From positions 1 to 64,000 of the forward strand of contig LLEY01000220.1 of NCBI GenBank assembly GCA_001414485.1: DNA of 64,000 nt. Direction: 5' to 3'. The translations under genes were made by a program, and so were the position numbers. Shown here piece by piece: positions 47,379 to 58,437 of the stretch. The notes beneath the pieces were generated by a model that saw nothing but the letters and a program-made list of their open reading frames with translations, was not told the origin of the DNA and searched no databases. This DNA is from Calycina herbarum (Eukaryota > Ascomycota > Leotiomycetes > Helotiales > Pezizellaceae). Each line of letters opens with the position of its first letter. Positions within the stretch are counted from its first letter, which is position 1.

Positions 47379-50300
47379 GTAACCCTAGGTTTTAGTAGTA
47401 GAACTTCTAAAGTTCCTCTAAGTAATAGTTAAGATTACTTTTTAGCTCCTAAGTATTTTCTAAGTATAAGTAATCTAACTATTTAATTAAATACTTTATC
47501 TTACCTTTAACGATCTTATAATTAAGAATTCTTTTAATCTTATAATTAGCGTTTAGATTAACTAGTTAAATTTCTATAAATAGGGCTAGTAGTACTCCTA
47601 GTAGTACTAGTTTAAGTAGGGATATATAGAATACTAAGTAGATGTTTATTATTTTTAGTAATACTAATTTATAATTTAAAGGTCTCTTAACTTATTTAAT
47701 CCTAAATAGTCTAAGTTTTTTATAATCTAGTTTATTACTTAGTCTTTTTATATTAATATTTTTCTATACTAAGTAGACTTTATCTCTCTCTTTTAACGTT
47801 AGCTTCTAACTACGTCGTTTATTATAGTAGTATATATTTCTTTCTACTATAAATTATAGGTCCTTTATAAGTTCCTTATATAGACTCTTAATTTTTAAGA
47901 CATAAACACGAGTAAGTTAGTTATTAATAGTTATAGATAATAGTTCTCGATATACTAATAATTTATATCTAAAGTTAGTATAGAATAGTATAATAAGTAT
48001 TATTTCTATTACTAAACTATTATAGGTAAACTATACTAAAAGCAGTAGCTCTACCTAGTTATCTTACTAGTAGTTTATATAATAATAAAGGTATGTTTTA
48101 ACTACTTAATTTATCCTTTTATTTCCTCTATTTATTTAAAGGTAGAAAGCTATAGAGAGCTTTCTTTTTATACCTTATTATTCTATAAGAGTAATCTAAA
48201 ATTTTAAGGTAAAGAGCTTGTCTCTATCTAAGAGTATCTCTTTAAGTAGTCTATATCTTAAGACTACTTCCCTAAGGAATATAAATACTAATTTCTTAGC
48301 TATACTTAACTCTATATATACTATAAGAATTATATACTTTATAAGTCGTTCTATAATAACTAAGATTATATTATATTTAACTCTTATTATTAGATCTTTA
48401 GATTTTAGTAGTTTAATAATAAAATCTATAAATATTAATTTCTAAGATATCTATAGTATTAGAGTAGTATTTATCTATCTATAAAGAGTATAGTAGGAAG
48501 CTTTATTCCTAGTATAAGTATTATATTCTACTATTACTTTCTTAACTATCGTAGATAATCGATTAATATAGTAGTATTATCTTATCTTCTAGAGGGTTCT
48601 ACGAATTCCTTAGTAGCCGTAAGTAGGCGTAGTATAGTATTCTTATATAAATTCTTTTATATATAAGCTAGGGACCTATAATTTCCCTTTTACGTACTAG
48701 TTATATCCTTTATATATATTCTAGATCTTATCTATCTAGATATTATTTATTATTATAATTTTATATATAGTAGGTACTAAGTCTCCGTTCTTAAGAGTTT
48801 TTAAGATTATAATCTTCTTATACTCTTTGTTTCCCTTATACCTAGGTTTTCGGCTAAGAGTATTAGCTTAAGTATTTAACGTTCCCTTTACGTATTAAAT
48901 AATAATATTAAATCCTTCTAATATTTCTAACTATCTAGCTAATTATCTAGTTATAAGTTCCTTAGTTATTATAAATGTCCTAAGATTCTTATAGTTAGAT
49001 AAAACCGTAACTAGGTATTTTACTAACTATAAATAAATTCTCTAGTATTCTAAAGCTAATACTATAGTAAGTAATTCCTTATTAAATATACTATAGTTTT
49101 ATTATACTAGGTTAAATGTTTTAGAATAATATATAATAGATATAAGTTTTCCTTTTTTATTTAGTTATAGGTGAATTATATCTATAGATATATCTAAGAC
49201 ATCTATTTCGATTATACTTAGCTTTTCTATATCAAAGTTATATAAGATAGGTTTTTCTATAAACCTTGCTTTAATTTTTTAAAAAGTATTCTTAGCTTAT
49301 TTATTCTAAATAAATTTAATAGCTTTCTTAACTAGTACTAATATTAGTTTAGTAATCTTTATATAGTCTTATATAAATAGATAGTAAAAGTTTATAAATC
49401 TAAGGAAGGACTGTATATCTTTTATATTCTCTAGTAATTTCTAGTTTAAGATGTCTTAGATCTTTGCTAGATCTATTTCTATTTTTCCTAGGCTAAATAC
49501 CTATCCTAGGAAAAGTATCTAAGTTACTCTAAACTTATATTTCAAGAGTTTTAACTAAGAGTTTACTTTTATAAGTTATTATAAAACTTCTAAAAGATCT
49601 CTTAAAATATTATTATTTTATCTCTAATATATAGCTAGTATATTATAAAGTCTAAATAGTATAACTATATATTTATAAAGGCCTAATAGTAAGGCAAATA
49701 CTATCTTCTATTTATCTCTAACTTTTATCTATATAAGTTTATAGGTGTTTTATTAATCTAATTTCGTAAATCGTACTACCTTATCTAACTTATCCTATAA
49801 GTATTAGCTAGGTAGTAGTAGATAAGCGTTCTTAACTATAACGTGATTTACTTCTTAGTAATTAATATATACTCTCCTTTCTAAGTTATCTTTTTTCTTA
49901 ATAATAAGTATATTTAAGGTAATTAGTAACTTAGATCTTCTAATATATCCCTTCTTAATACCTTCCTTTATATAACTTTCTATTCTCTATAGGCTTTTCT
50001 AGTTATATAACTAAAGCTTCTACTTTAAGAAGTAATAACCCTCTTTTAATTTAATCTTATAATCCTATAAGCAATGTTCTAGTAAGGCTTATAAGTCTTC
50101 TAGGTTTTTAAACAAAGCTCTAAATTCTCTATACTATATAGGTATTTCGTTATTAGCTTTCTTACTAACCTATAGAGGACCTTAGGTAAGGTGTTCTAGT
50201 GTTTTAGAAGAGGTGGCGCTAACCTCGTTCTAGCCTTATAGTTATAAACGCAAACCCTTATATTTATATTAACTAAAAGTTATTTTCCTAGCTTTCTAGT

Positions 50301-53007
50301 CAATTTCTAGATTATGTTTCTAAATCTATAATATACTAAGTATTACTTTCTTACTTTCTATTTTATTAATATTAAATTATATATCTAAGTAGTATTCTTC
50401 GATATTAATTTTTATTAGAATAGTTTACTAATTAATAATCCTATTTTAATATATAACATCTATTCTATTAACTACCCTTAGACGATATAGTCTTATCTCT
50501 TTAATTAGGATGTTTAGCTTCTCTCAAGCTATTAGAGAAATAAAGTTACCTATTACTCTTAAGTCTATTATAACTTATAACTTCTTTCCTTCTATTTCTA
50601 TAGTTATTACTAACTATCTTTCTCCTAAAGTAGCGTCTAACTTTACTTTAATATATTAGACTTTAAAAGATCGATTTTTATAATTATAATTTCGTCTTTC
50701 CTTATCCTTATACTATAGAAAGAATCTTATACTTTCCTTATTAGCATATACTACCTTATATACTAATCTATATTCTAGGATTCCTATTATCCTAGGAACT
50801 CCTTCTATAAATCGTTTTAGTATCTATCTATAATTATATTAGATCTATTTATAACTAGTTTCTATAATAGCTTCTATAAACCATAGCTCTCCTATATATA
50901 GATAATCTAAAGTAGCCTCTAGTATACTTATCTCTAGTTTTATATAGTAAACTTTAAATATATAGTCTCTTAAATTCTTTTCTCTAACAGCTTAAATCTA
51001 TAACTAAGGAAAGAATACTACTCCTTCTTTATCTAATAATACTACTTCGTATATCTAATAATATTCTACTATTCTAGTAGGCTCTAGTAACATTCCTTTA
51101 AATCGTTTCTATAATAACTAATCTAAAGTCAGACTTAGTTTATATTATATCTATTATACTATTATTTCCTAAACTGTTTCTATAAACCATAGTTCTCCTA
51201 CTAATAGATAGTATAATTCCTCTAGTTCTATCTTAGCCTACCTAGTTATATCAAGCTCCTTTTACTTCTAGAATAGTATACTAAATAGTTATTATAAGTT
51301 ATATTTTCTAAATACTAACCTATCGTTTCTAATTAATATAATAATAATATATTACTTAAATTCCTTTAGTATAACATCTTTAGATAGTATCCTAAGAAAA
51401 GAGGTTTTAATTTATCTCTTAAATTCTATTAGAACTTACTATATCTATATACTAATTTTATCTAACATATTATATATTTTCTATATATTCCCTACTTTAG
51501 GGTAGCTAGGTTTTTTAACTAGTTATCGTTCCTATTCTAGTTCCTTCTCTTTAATAGTTTTCTATCTAGTAATTAAGCTAACTAGAGTTATCGTTTTAGA
51601 GTTATTACTTATAACTATATACGTTGTTAAGATAGTTAGGTTAACTCCTTATATTATATAAGAACTCTAGAAATCTAGTTTCTAATTATTAATATATACT
51701 TATCGATTTCCTTATTTAAAGGTTCTAAGGAAAGCCTAAGTTTCTCTAACTTTAGAGTCTTTATTCTTTATCTCTCCTTCTAAACTAGAAGATAAGTCTA
51801 ATATCTCTAAAGAACTAGTTAATAGTAGTAATTCGTATTCCTCTTAAAAAGGTTACTTAGGTTCTATTACTAATTATATATTATAATATTCTTTAAGAAG
51901 TAGATCTCTATTATTATTAGTATCTTATATACTACTAATTCCTTCATTATTTTTAATCTAGGTTCTATATCCTTATACTTTAAGCTCCTTATCTATAAGT
52001 TTAATACGATTAGTTAAAGCTACTTATTATTAAATAGTAGTATTAATTTGTTTCTTTCTCTTAGAGTCTTTCTTCTTACTATACTTATTTACTCTATAAC
52101 CTAGTTAGCTATAATTATAATATAAGTTCTACTCGCGTCGACGATTTCGCTCTTCCTAGGAAAGTCCTCCTTTTTTTAGAAAGGTTTTCTTCTATATAGC
52201 GTTTACCTCCTTACTATACTTATTAGTATAAGAGTACTTCTACTTCTCTAACCCTTTACTCTTTTCTCTATACCTAGGGTTACTCTTTCTAAATTTATAT
52301 AGACGGTTATCTAATTAGACAACTTCCTCGATTATATCTATAATAGTTAAGAATTATATATTCTACTTAGCTATTTCCTTATAAATATATATCTTTAATC
52401 CTTAGTAAAAGAGTTTTATAAGAGTAATCGTATTCTATTCTAACTTTATTCTATAATATTAAAATTTATTAGTATAATCTATTACTAATCCGGTCTAGTA
52501 TAATTCTAAAAGCTTATATATAGCTGTTTAGATTATATTAAAGTCTTTAAAGACTTTTCTAATAGTTGCTTTAAATCCTCTCTAAGATTTAAATATAATC
52601 TTAGTTAATTCTATCTTTCTATCTTTATTCTTATTTTTAAAGAAGTCTTCTAAGTATAGCTATACCTATTCTAATACTAATCCTCTAAAGTAGAAGATAG
52701 TAAAGATAGTTCGTAAGTTATAATTACCTTCGAACTTATTAGAATTAAAGTTAAAGTAAATGTCTATTTAGAGAAGAAATAAGTCGAGTTTCTTTCGCTT
52801 TCTATAATATATATCTAGTATCTTAACTTTAATAGATTCAAGTACTTTAACCTTATAGAGCTCGAGGGCGTCTAGTATACTAATATTATCGTCGTTCCTA
52901 GTTAACTATATACTAGTAAGTATTCTTCCAGTCGTATTTCTAGATATTCCTATAACGTTAGTTCAACTAGTATTTAAGCTAGCTACTACAGTAGAAGTTG
53001 CTAGAGC
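47379..53007 (-). pseudogene. gag-pol of chromovirus B (RIP-broken, active-site deletion)
   Basis: Minus strand. Gag from about 53007 leftward; zinc knuckle near 52085-52135; protease about 51500-50500; reverse transcriptase about 50000-49400; RNase H about 49350-48900; integrase about 48850-47650; chromodomain about 47590-47480. At about 49591 a 78-bp stretch present in element C (60651-60728), containing the YLDD-type motif, is missing. Domain borders are approximate. Confidence 0.75.
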
Positions 53008-53041
53008 TATAGTAACTAAACTTCTAAGCAGGTGCTTAAAG

Positions 53042-53504
53042 TATAACGAAACTTAAATAAACTAAACAAAGATAACTAAGTCTCGAAGGTTAGTATATAA
53101 GTAAGAAGTACAGATATACTAAATTATTTACTTAGAAGTAAACTCGTTACTTATATTAAAGATATTAAATAAGATAATAAGATTAATAACTAAAGTTAAG
53201 CACGAAGCTCCTATCTAATAACAGACGTACTAGTCTTATATAGAACCTTTATCCTAATTATATTACTTACATCGCTCGCGTCGCTCGCGTCGCTCGCGAT
53301 TAAGACGATCAGAGTAATATAGACGATCACGTTACATAACCACACGTAACTTCTAATATTACTATAACAGTAAAATCCTAAAATCTCTAAATACTCTTTA
53401 TATTACTGATTTCCTCCTATATTACCTTCTATTCCTAGATGTTATACCTTGTCCTATTAGAACACCGTCTAGACTACTTACTACGTATACCGTGATTCGT
53501 AACA
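53042..53504 (-). repeat. 5' LTR of chromovirus B
   Basis: 463 bp, three copies of TCGCTCGCG near 53273-53299. Followed on the gag side by the inverted repeat TAAGCACCTGCTTA (read on the minus strand). Confidence 0.9.
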
Positions 53505-54270
53505 CTTAGATTATCTATATTACTAAGGATAATTTCTTTCCTATCTTCTACGCTATATTTAATATTATAATAATAGAAAGTAATATCCGAGGAGGGTTCT
53601 AAGAGGCTAGGCTTCTTTTATTCGACCTGGAAAGTATAATTTCTACACTTGATCTTAAGCTAAAGACGCTAATGCCTCTAAACTCCCTCTCGTGTTCTAC
53701 TTAGCCTTAGGTTTCCTAGATACTAAATAACTCTACTAAAGCCTTATTATAGACTATATTTATTAAAGATCGAATTTCCTACTACTAAAGTAGCTCTCTA
53801 ACCCCTATTTACAAGGCTATTAACTAGTTTATAAAAGGTGTATTAAAAGTAATATACTAGATAGTACTATTAAAAGCTGAGAACTAGAGACTTCGACAAG
53901 CAAATAAAGCACTAAGTAAGCGCTATAGAGCTAAAAAAACACGTCTATAGTAAGGAGAATTACTTAGCTAATAGGAAGCGTAGGACCTATAGGATAATAG
54001 AGACGTTAGTAAGTAGATAATATAGAAATAAAGAGAAGTAGTAGTCGGAAGCTAAGAGAAGAATCACGTGTACGGCGCTGTAGTAACTGTGGAGAGACTG
54101 GTTATAATACGCGTACCTGTAATATTATAGAAGAAGTATCTAAGAAAGAGATTTCTAAGTAGTTTTAATTAATTAGAGGCGTTGTAGTAGAGTTACTATA
54201 ATTTTAATCGCGAGCGTGGAAAATTTTAGCCGGTTCGCTTGTTTAGCCGGTTCGCTATATATACACGTTA

Positions 54271-55021
54271 ATTAAATAGTTAGATTACTTATATTTAGAA
54301 AATACTTAAGAGCTAAAAAGCAACTTTAACTACTACCTAGTAGAACTTTAAGAATTCTACTAATAAAACCTAGGTTTACTTATATCTTATAGTTAGAAGG
54401 AAAAGTCTTAAGAAAGGCTAGGTTAAGACTTAGCTTAGACTAGAAGCTAATAGGAATAGACAGAGCTATTAGATATATAACCTCTACCTCTTACTACTCT
54501 TTCTCTTTTCTTTCGCTTTTCTTCTTCTCTTTCTTTTCTACCTTCTTAGTAGTATCGAGTTTATTAAGAAAACGAAGTCTTTTATAAGATATTTTATACT
54601 ATCTTTCTTTTAGAAAAGCCTTCTACTTCTATAACTATAGAATTCTTACTATCGCTTTCTTCTTCTCTCTTTTAAGCTTCTTCTCTTACTTTTTAATAGA
54701 AGCCTAGTTACTAGCTTAAGAAACGTTCTTTTCCTAGACGTTATTAGTTTTATTATATTTTAGCTTTAACTAAATATATTTAGAATATTAAGAAGACTAT
54801 AAAGAATTAATAAAACATTTACACTTCTAAGAAGCGTAGTAGAAGTATAGTAATATTTTATTATAAACTATTTTAATCCTTTTTATAAGTAGTATTTATT
54901 CTTCTTTCTTCTTCTATATAGAGTAGAATATAATAAAAAGGAAAGGATACTACTAGTATCTTAACTAAGTTTCTTAGCTTATACTTAAGCGTAAGAACAT
55001 ACTAAGCTAAGAAGAGAATAG
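54271..55021 (-). pseudogene. Pol tail of chromovirus D (plus) and its antisense accessory ORF (minus)
   Basis: On the plus strand 54271-54396 continues a chromodomain end (LDYLYLENT, then ISYS and TAG). On the minus strand an accessory frame runs from about 54990 to the stop at 54380-54382, with C-terminus matching the other copies (LAFLKTFPSNYKI). A polypurine-like stretch lies at about 55005-55021. Confidence 0.6.
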
Positions 55022-55467
55022 TGTTATAAATTACGTTATATATAATAAGTAGTCTAGACAGTACTCTAATAGAATAAGATATAATATCTAGAAAATAGAA
55101 GGTAATACTAGAGAGAATTAGTAATATAAAGGTATTTAGGTATTCTAGGATCTTACTATTAGATAACTGTTAGAAGTTACGTAGTAGATTCTATTAGATC
55201 TCTTAAAAGATCTAAAGAGATCTAGAGATCTAGGCTTATATAGAGATCTAGGTAGTATAAGAGGTTCTATATATACTAGTACGTCTACTATTAGATAGAA
55301 GCTTCGTACTTAACTTTAGTTATTAATCTTATTATCTTATTTAATATCTTTAATATAAGTAACGAGTTTACTTCTAAGTAAACAACCCGTCGCGTCTATA
55401 CTTCTTACTTATATACTAACCTTCGAGACTTAGTTACCTTTATTTAGTCTGTTTAAGTTTCGTTACA
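55022..55467 (+). repeat. 3' LTR of chromovirus D
   Basis: 446 bp, starts TGTTATAAATTACG and ends GTTTCGTTACA. Pairs with 38850-39297. Confidence 0.85.
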
Positions 55468-57363
55468 CTAGTCTTCTTAGAAGACTAAGTAGCAGGAGTA
55501 GATTAGATAACCTTTTTAGCTTTTAGCTCTATAGAGATATATTTATAGTATACGTATATATCTACTTCTTAAGAGATAGATCTAGTATTAACTTCGAGGT
55601 AGTAGACCTTATCTATAAAGGTAGTTATCGTCTAAAGGATTTATTATAAGGTATTATTAACTAAAAGAGAAGGAGGTAACTTAAACTTTACTACTATAGA
55701 AGAGCTAGTAGTAGCTTTACTAGTAGGTAGAGGTAGTAGTACTATAGTATAACGAAACTTAAATAAACTTAAATAAAGGTAACTAAGTCTCGATAGTTAG
55801 TATATAGGTAAGAAGTATAGATACGCTAGTTTATTTACTTAGAAGTGAACTCGTTACTTATATTAAAGATATTTAATAAGATAATAAGATTAATAACTAA
55901 AGTTAAGTACGAAGCTTCTATCTAATAGTAGACGTGCTAGTCTTATATAGAACCTTTGTCTCTTCTAAGTAGATAGAATCGCTTATTATCTTAGTTAACT
56001 AGGTTACCTAGGTCGCTAGTTAACCTAGGTAATCCTTTATATTATATAACCTCTAACGTGCTTCTAATAGTAAGATCTTAGAATCTCTAAATACCTCTAT
56101 ATTATAGATTCTCTTCTATATTACCTTCTATTTCCTAGACGTTATATCTTATTCTATTAGAGCGCTATCTAGACTACTTACTATATAAAACGTGATTTGT
56201 AATATATAGCTTAGAAAGAGGTCTTAGTCTTTTAAGAGCTAGTATTAATAGTAGATAGTAAGAATAAAGGTAAAGGCTCTTTAGCTAATAGCTTATTAAG
56301 CTAGCTAAGAGAGAAGCGTCGAAGCTTATTACCGCGTACGAAGGGATTTATTATAAGATAAATATATATATTTTCGTTTATAAATAGTATTATTAGTTTT
56401 AGGATATTCGTATACCTTCTTAGGCGAGAGTAAGAGTTTAGTTTTAGTATAACGGCTTTCTATAAATATACTAAAAGAAGTGCTTATAGAATAGTATCTA
56501 TATTCGAAGAAAACTAAACTAAAGAGAGAAGAGAAGAGTTAGTACGCTCTGTCTCTATTTATATATACTAAGCGAGACTTCAGTAGAACCTCGGCACGTG
56601 ATCCAGTCGTATATAACTGGGACTGTTATATAAGCTAAGAAAGTACTATATAAAGAGCGAGGTTCTAGAATCTAAGAATAGAGCTTTATTTCTAGTTTTA
56701 ATCTTAGATTCTAAGATAAAAGCAGAGAGACTTATTAGAGTTAAACTTAAATCAGGCTTTATAATAGATATAAAGAGAGGTTTAGAAGAAGATTATAAGT
56801 TATAAGTAACTTTCTTTCTTATATATATATATATATATACTAACTTTAGAATAGTTTTAAAAGAGAGCTTATAAATACCGGTTTACTTATAAACGAAGCT
56901 CGAGCTTAAGCTTTAACTAATAGAGACTACGAACTAGATAATATATATAGAGAATAGACGTATAAGAAGAAGGCTAGAATACTTAGAAATAGGGAAAACT
57001 ATATAGAAGAGGTAGAAGAGAAGGAAGTAGTAGATAAGTTTACTCGCTACTTTGAAGAAAAGAGGACTAAGAGAGATATAAGTATCTTTATATATATAAT
57101 ATATATAAATATTCTATACTAACTAAGTTTTATAGTTCTCTTCTTTAAGCTAGTAGAAACAGAATAGATATAACTATCTGATTTTGTCTATATTAGCTAG
57201 GAAGTATCTATAAACTACTGCTACGTTAGCTCTAAGCGAGAGACCTTTAAGGCTATTACTAGCTTAAAGAGCTAGAGGTTCTATATAGAGGAGAAGATAG
57301 AGAAAGAGAAGAAAGAGAGAGTAAAGAAGGAAGAAGAAGAGAAGAAGAAGAGAAGAAGAAGAG
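55468..57363 (+). other. Unidentified RIP-mutated relic, split by a solo LTR
   Basis: Outside the solo LTR (55748-56204) this 1.4 kb is AT-rich and stop-rich. Plus-strand pieces look coding, such as NFTTIEELVVALLVGRGSS near 55690-55740 and AKREASKLITAYEGIYYK near 56300-56355, and a Glu/Lys-rich end runs 57285-57360. I recognise no transposon family. It could be a decayed DNA transposon or gene. Confidence 0.4.
55748..56204 (-). repeat. Solo LTR of the chromovirus family
   Basis: 457 bp in minus orientation, flanked by TATAG on both sides (55743-55747 and 56205-56209). No internal sequence, so it is a recombination remnant of a full element. Confidence 0.92.
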
Positions 57364-57796
57364 TGTAACGAAACTTAAACGAACTAAACAAAGATGACTA
57401 AGTCTCGAAGGTTGGTATGTAAGTAAGAAGTATAGATGTGCTGGGTTGTTTACTTAGAAGTGAACTCGTTACTTGTATTAAAGATGTTAAATAAGATGAT
57501 AAGATTGATAACTAAAGTTAAGCACGAAGCTCCTATCTAGATAGTAGACGTGCTAGTATATATAGAACCTCCGTTTCCCCTAAGTAGCTAACTCGCTCGT
57601 CGAGCTAGCGATCCAACGAGCTGGTTCGCCTAGCGATCTAGCGGTCCCTCTCGTTACGTGATTGTTGTAATGAAATCCTTAGATCGCTTAGCTAACCTAA
57701 CCGATCCCTAACTACTATAAGAGTATTCCGATAGTGCTTAACCTGTCAGGACGCTGCCTAGTCTTTACTTATCATATGTATATATGATTCGTGACA
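57364..57796 (-). repeat. 3' LTR of chromovirus C
   Basis: 433 bp, TGTAACGAAAC on the left and CGTGACA-type end on the right in plus orientation. Both ends share the family's TG...CA borders. The middle (57580-57660) differs from the other LTRs. Confidence 0.9.
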
Positions 57797-57812
57797 CTAT
57801 CCCCTTCTTAGC
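57797..57812 (-). promoter_or_regulatory. Polypurine tract of chromovirus C
   Basis: On the minus strand CTAAGAAGGGGATAG directly abuts the 3' LTR, the normal position of the plus-strand primer. Same motif in B at 46726-46740. Confidence 0.8.
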
Positions 57813-57885
57813 TTAGCGTGTCCCTACGCTTAAGTACGACCTAAGAAATATCGTCAGAAGGCTAACAGCCTTCTTCTCTTTCACT

Positions 57886-58437
57886 ATGCCACCCGATCGT
57901 TTAGTGAAACGTACTGAGTATATCGCTCTTAGAAAAGAAATCAACTTATCTAAAATAAAAATGGCGTTCTATACTCGATGTTTAAAAGCTGGTTTTATAA
58001 ATAAATGTATTGCCTCTTAAGATAAAAATCTAAATCGCTACGGTCGTTATATAAAGAATAGTAAGACTTATAACGTTCGCGAGGTAAACCATATACTAAC
58101 TATTTAAGATTAGGAGTCTGTAGATGCGTAGATCTAACGACTAGAGGACGAGGCTGATGAGGCTATAGCGAAAGTCCTTTGGGTTAATAAGTAGAAGAAG
58201 CTGCTTTATGCCTGGAAGCAGAGAATGATAGCGGCTAGTCTTAACTCTCTTAAGGAGCTAGATACTACTGAAGAATTAGAAAGAAAAGAAAAGGAGAAGG
58301 AGGAAGAAAAGAAGCGGATGGAAGAAGAGGCTGCTAGGCTAGCCGCCCTTCCTACGCCCGACGTTTCCGATCCTGCCCTTGCTCTAGGCCTCGACCTAGC
58401 CTTTCTTAAGTCCTTTCCTACTAACTACGTAATGTAG
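57886..58437 (+). pseudogene. Antisense accessory ORF of chromovirus C (183 codons, six in-frame stops)
   Basis: ATG at 57886, 90 bp from the LTR; the frame stays aligned to the terminal TAG at 58435-58437. Stops inside are TAA or TAG only, all explicable as CAA/CAG changed by C-to-T. The N-terminal half is basic (MPPDRLVKRTEYIALRKEIN), the middle has Trp/Lys motifs, and residues about 114-155 are a Glu/Lys-rich probable coiled coil, ending LAFLKSFPTNYVM. Pol, on the other strand, ends at 58421-58423, so the two overlap tail-to-tail by 17 bp. Homologues sit at the same place in A, B and D. I recognise no known domain; role in the element unknown. Confidence 0.75.

Larger units (their letters stand above)
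46272..53504 (-). mobile_element. Ty3/gypsy chromovirus B, complete, nested in pogo-2b
   Basis: 3' LTR 46272-46725 (left), 5' LTR 53042-53504 (right), with CTTAG duplicated on both sides (46267-46271 and 53505-53509). Total 7,233 bp. Polypurine tract next to the 3' LTR at 46726-46740 (CTATCCCCTTCTTAG on the plus strand). Gag lies at the right, pol leftward, antisense ORF near the 3' LTR. The reverse transcriptase lacks 78 bp that include the catalytic motif. Stops are abundant, so the element is inactive. Confidence 0.92.
45172..54268 (+). mobile_element. Fot1/pogo-type DNA transposon 2b, split by chromovirus B
   Basis: Left part 45172-46271 starts ACGTATATATAGCGAACCGG after TA (45170-45171); right part 53510-54268 ends TTCGCTATATATACACGT before TA (54269-54270). 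Joined without element B and one CTTAG it is 1,859 bp, against 1,860 bp for copy 2a. The right part carries the transposase C-terminus, with a lightly mutated zinc knuckle C-S-N-C-G-E-T-G-Y-N-T-R-T-C near 54080-54120 (His replaced by Tyr). Confidence 0.88.
38850..55467 (+). mobile_element. Ty3/gypsy chromovirus D, host of nested insertions
   Basis: 5' LTR 38850-39297 and 3' LTR 55022-55467 are on the plus strand. Between them lie gag (39330-40409), pogo-2a (40412-42271, minus), protease/reverse transcriptase/RNase H (42274-45169), pogo-2b (45172-54268, plus, carrying chromovirus B) and the chromodomain end of pol plus the antisense ORF (54271-55021). The polypurine-like AAGAAGAGAATAG precedes the 3' LTR. 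D lacks the integrase region between 45169 and 54271. The 5-bp flanks CCGGG and CTAGT do not match, even allowing for transitions. Confidence 0.85.

Noticed and set aside
48218..48445. Plus-strand open frame of 75 codons, similar to one at 59268-59504
   Set aside because: Both lie antisense to the same part of chromovirus pol in B and C and are open only because RIP changed the other strand. The shared sequence is explained by element homology.
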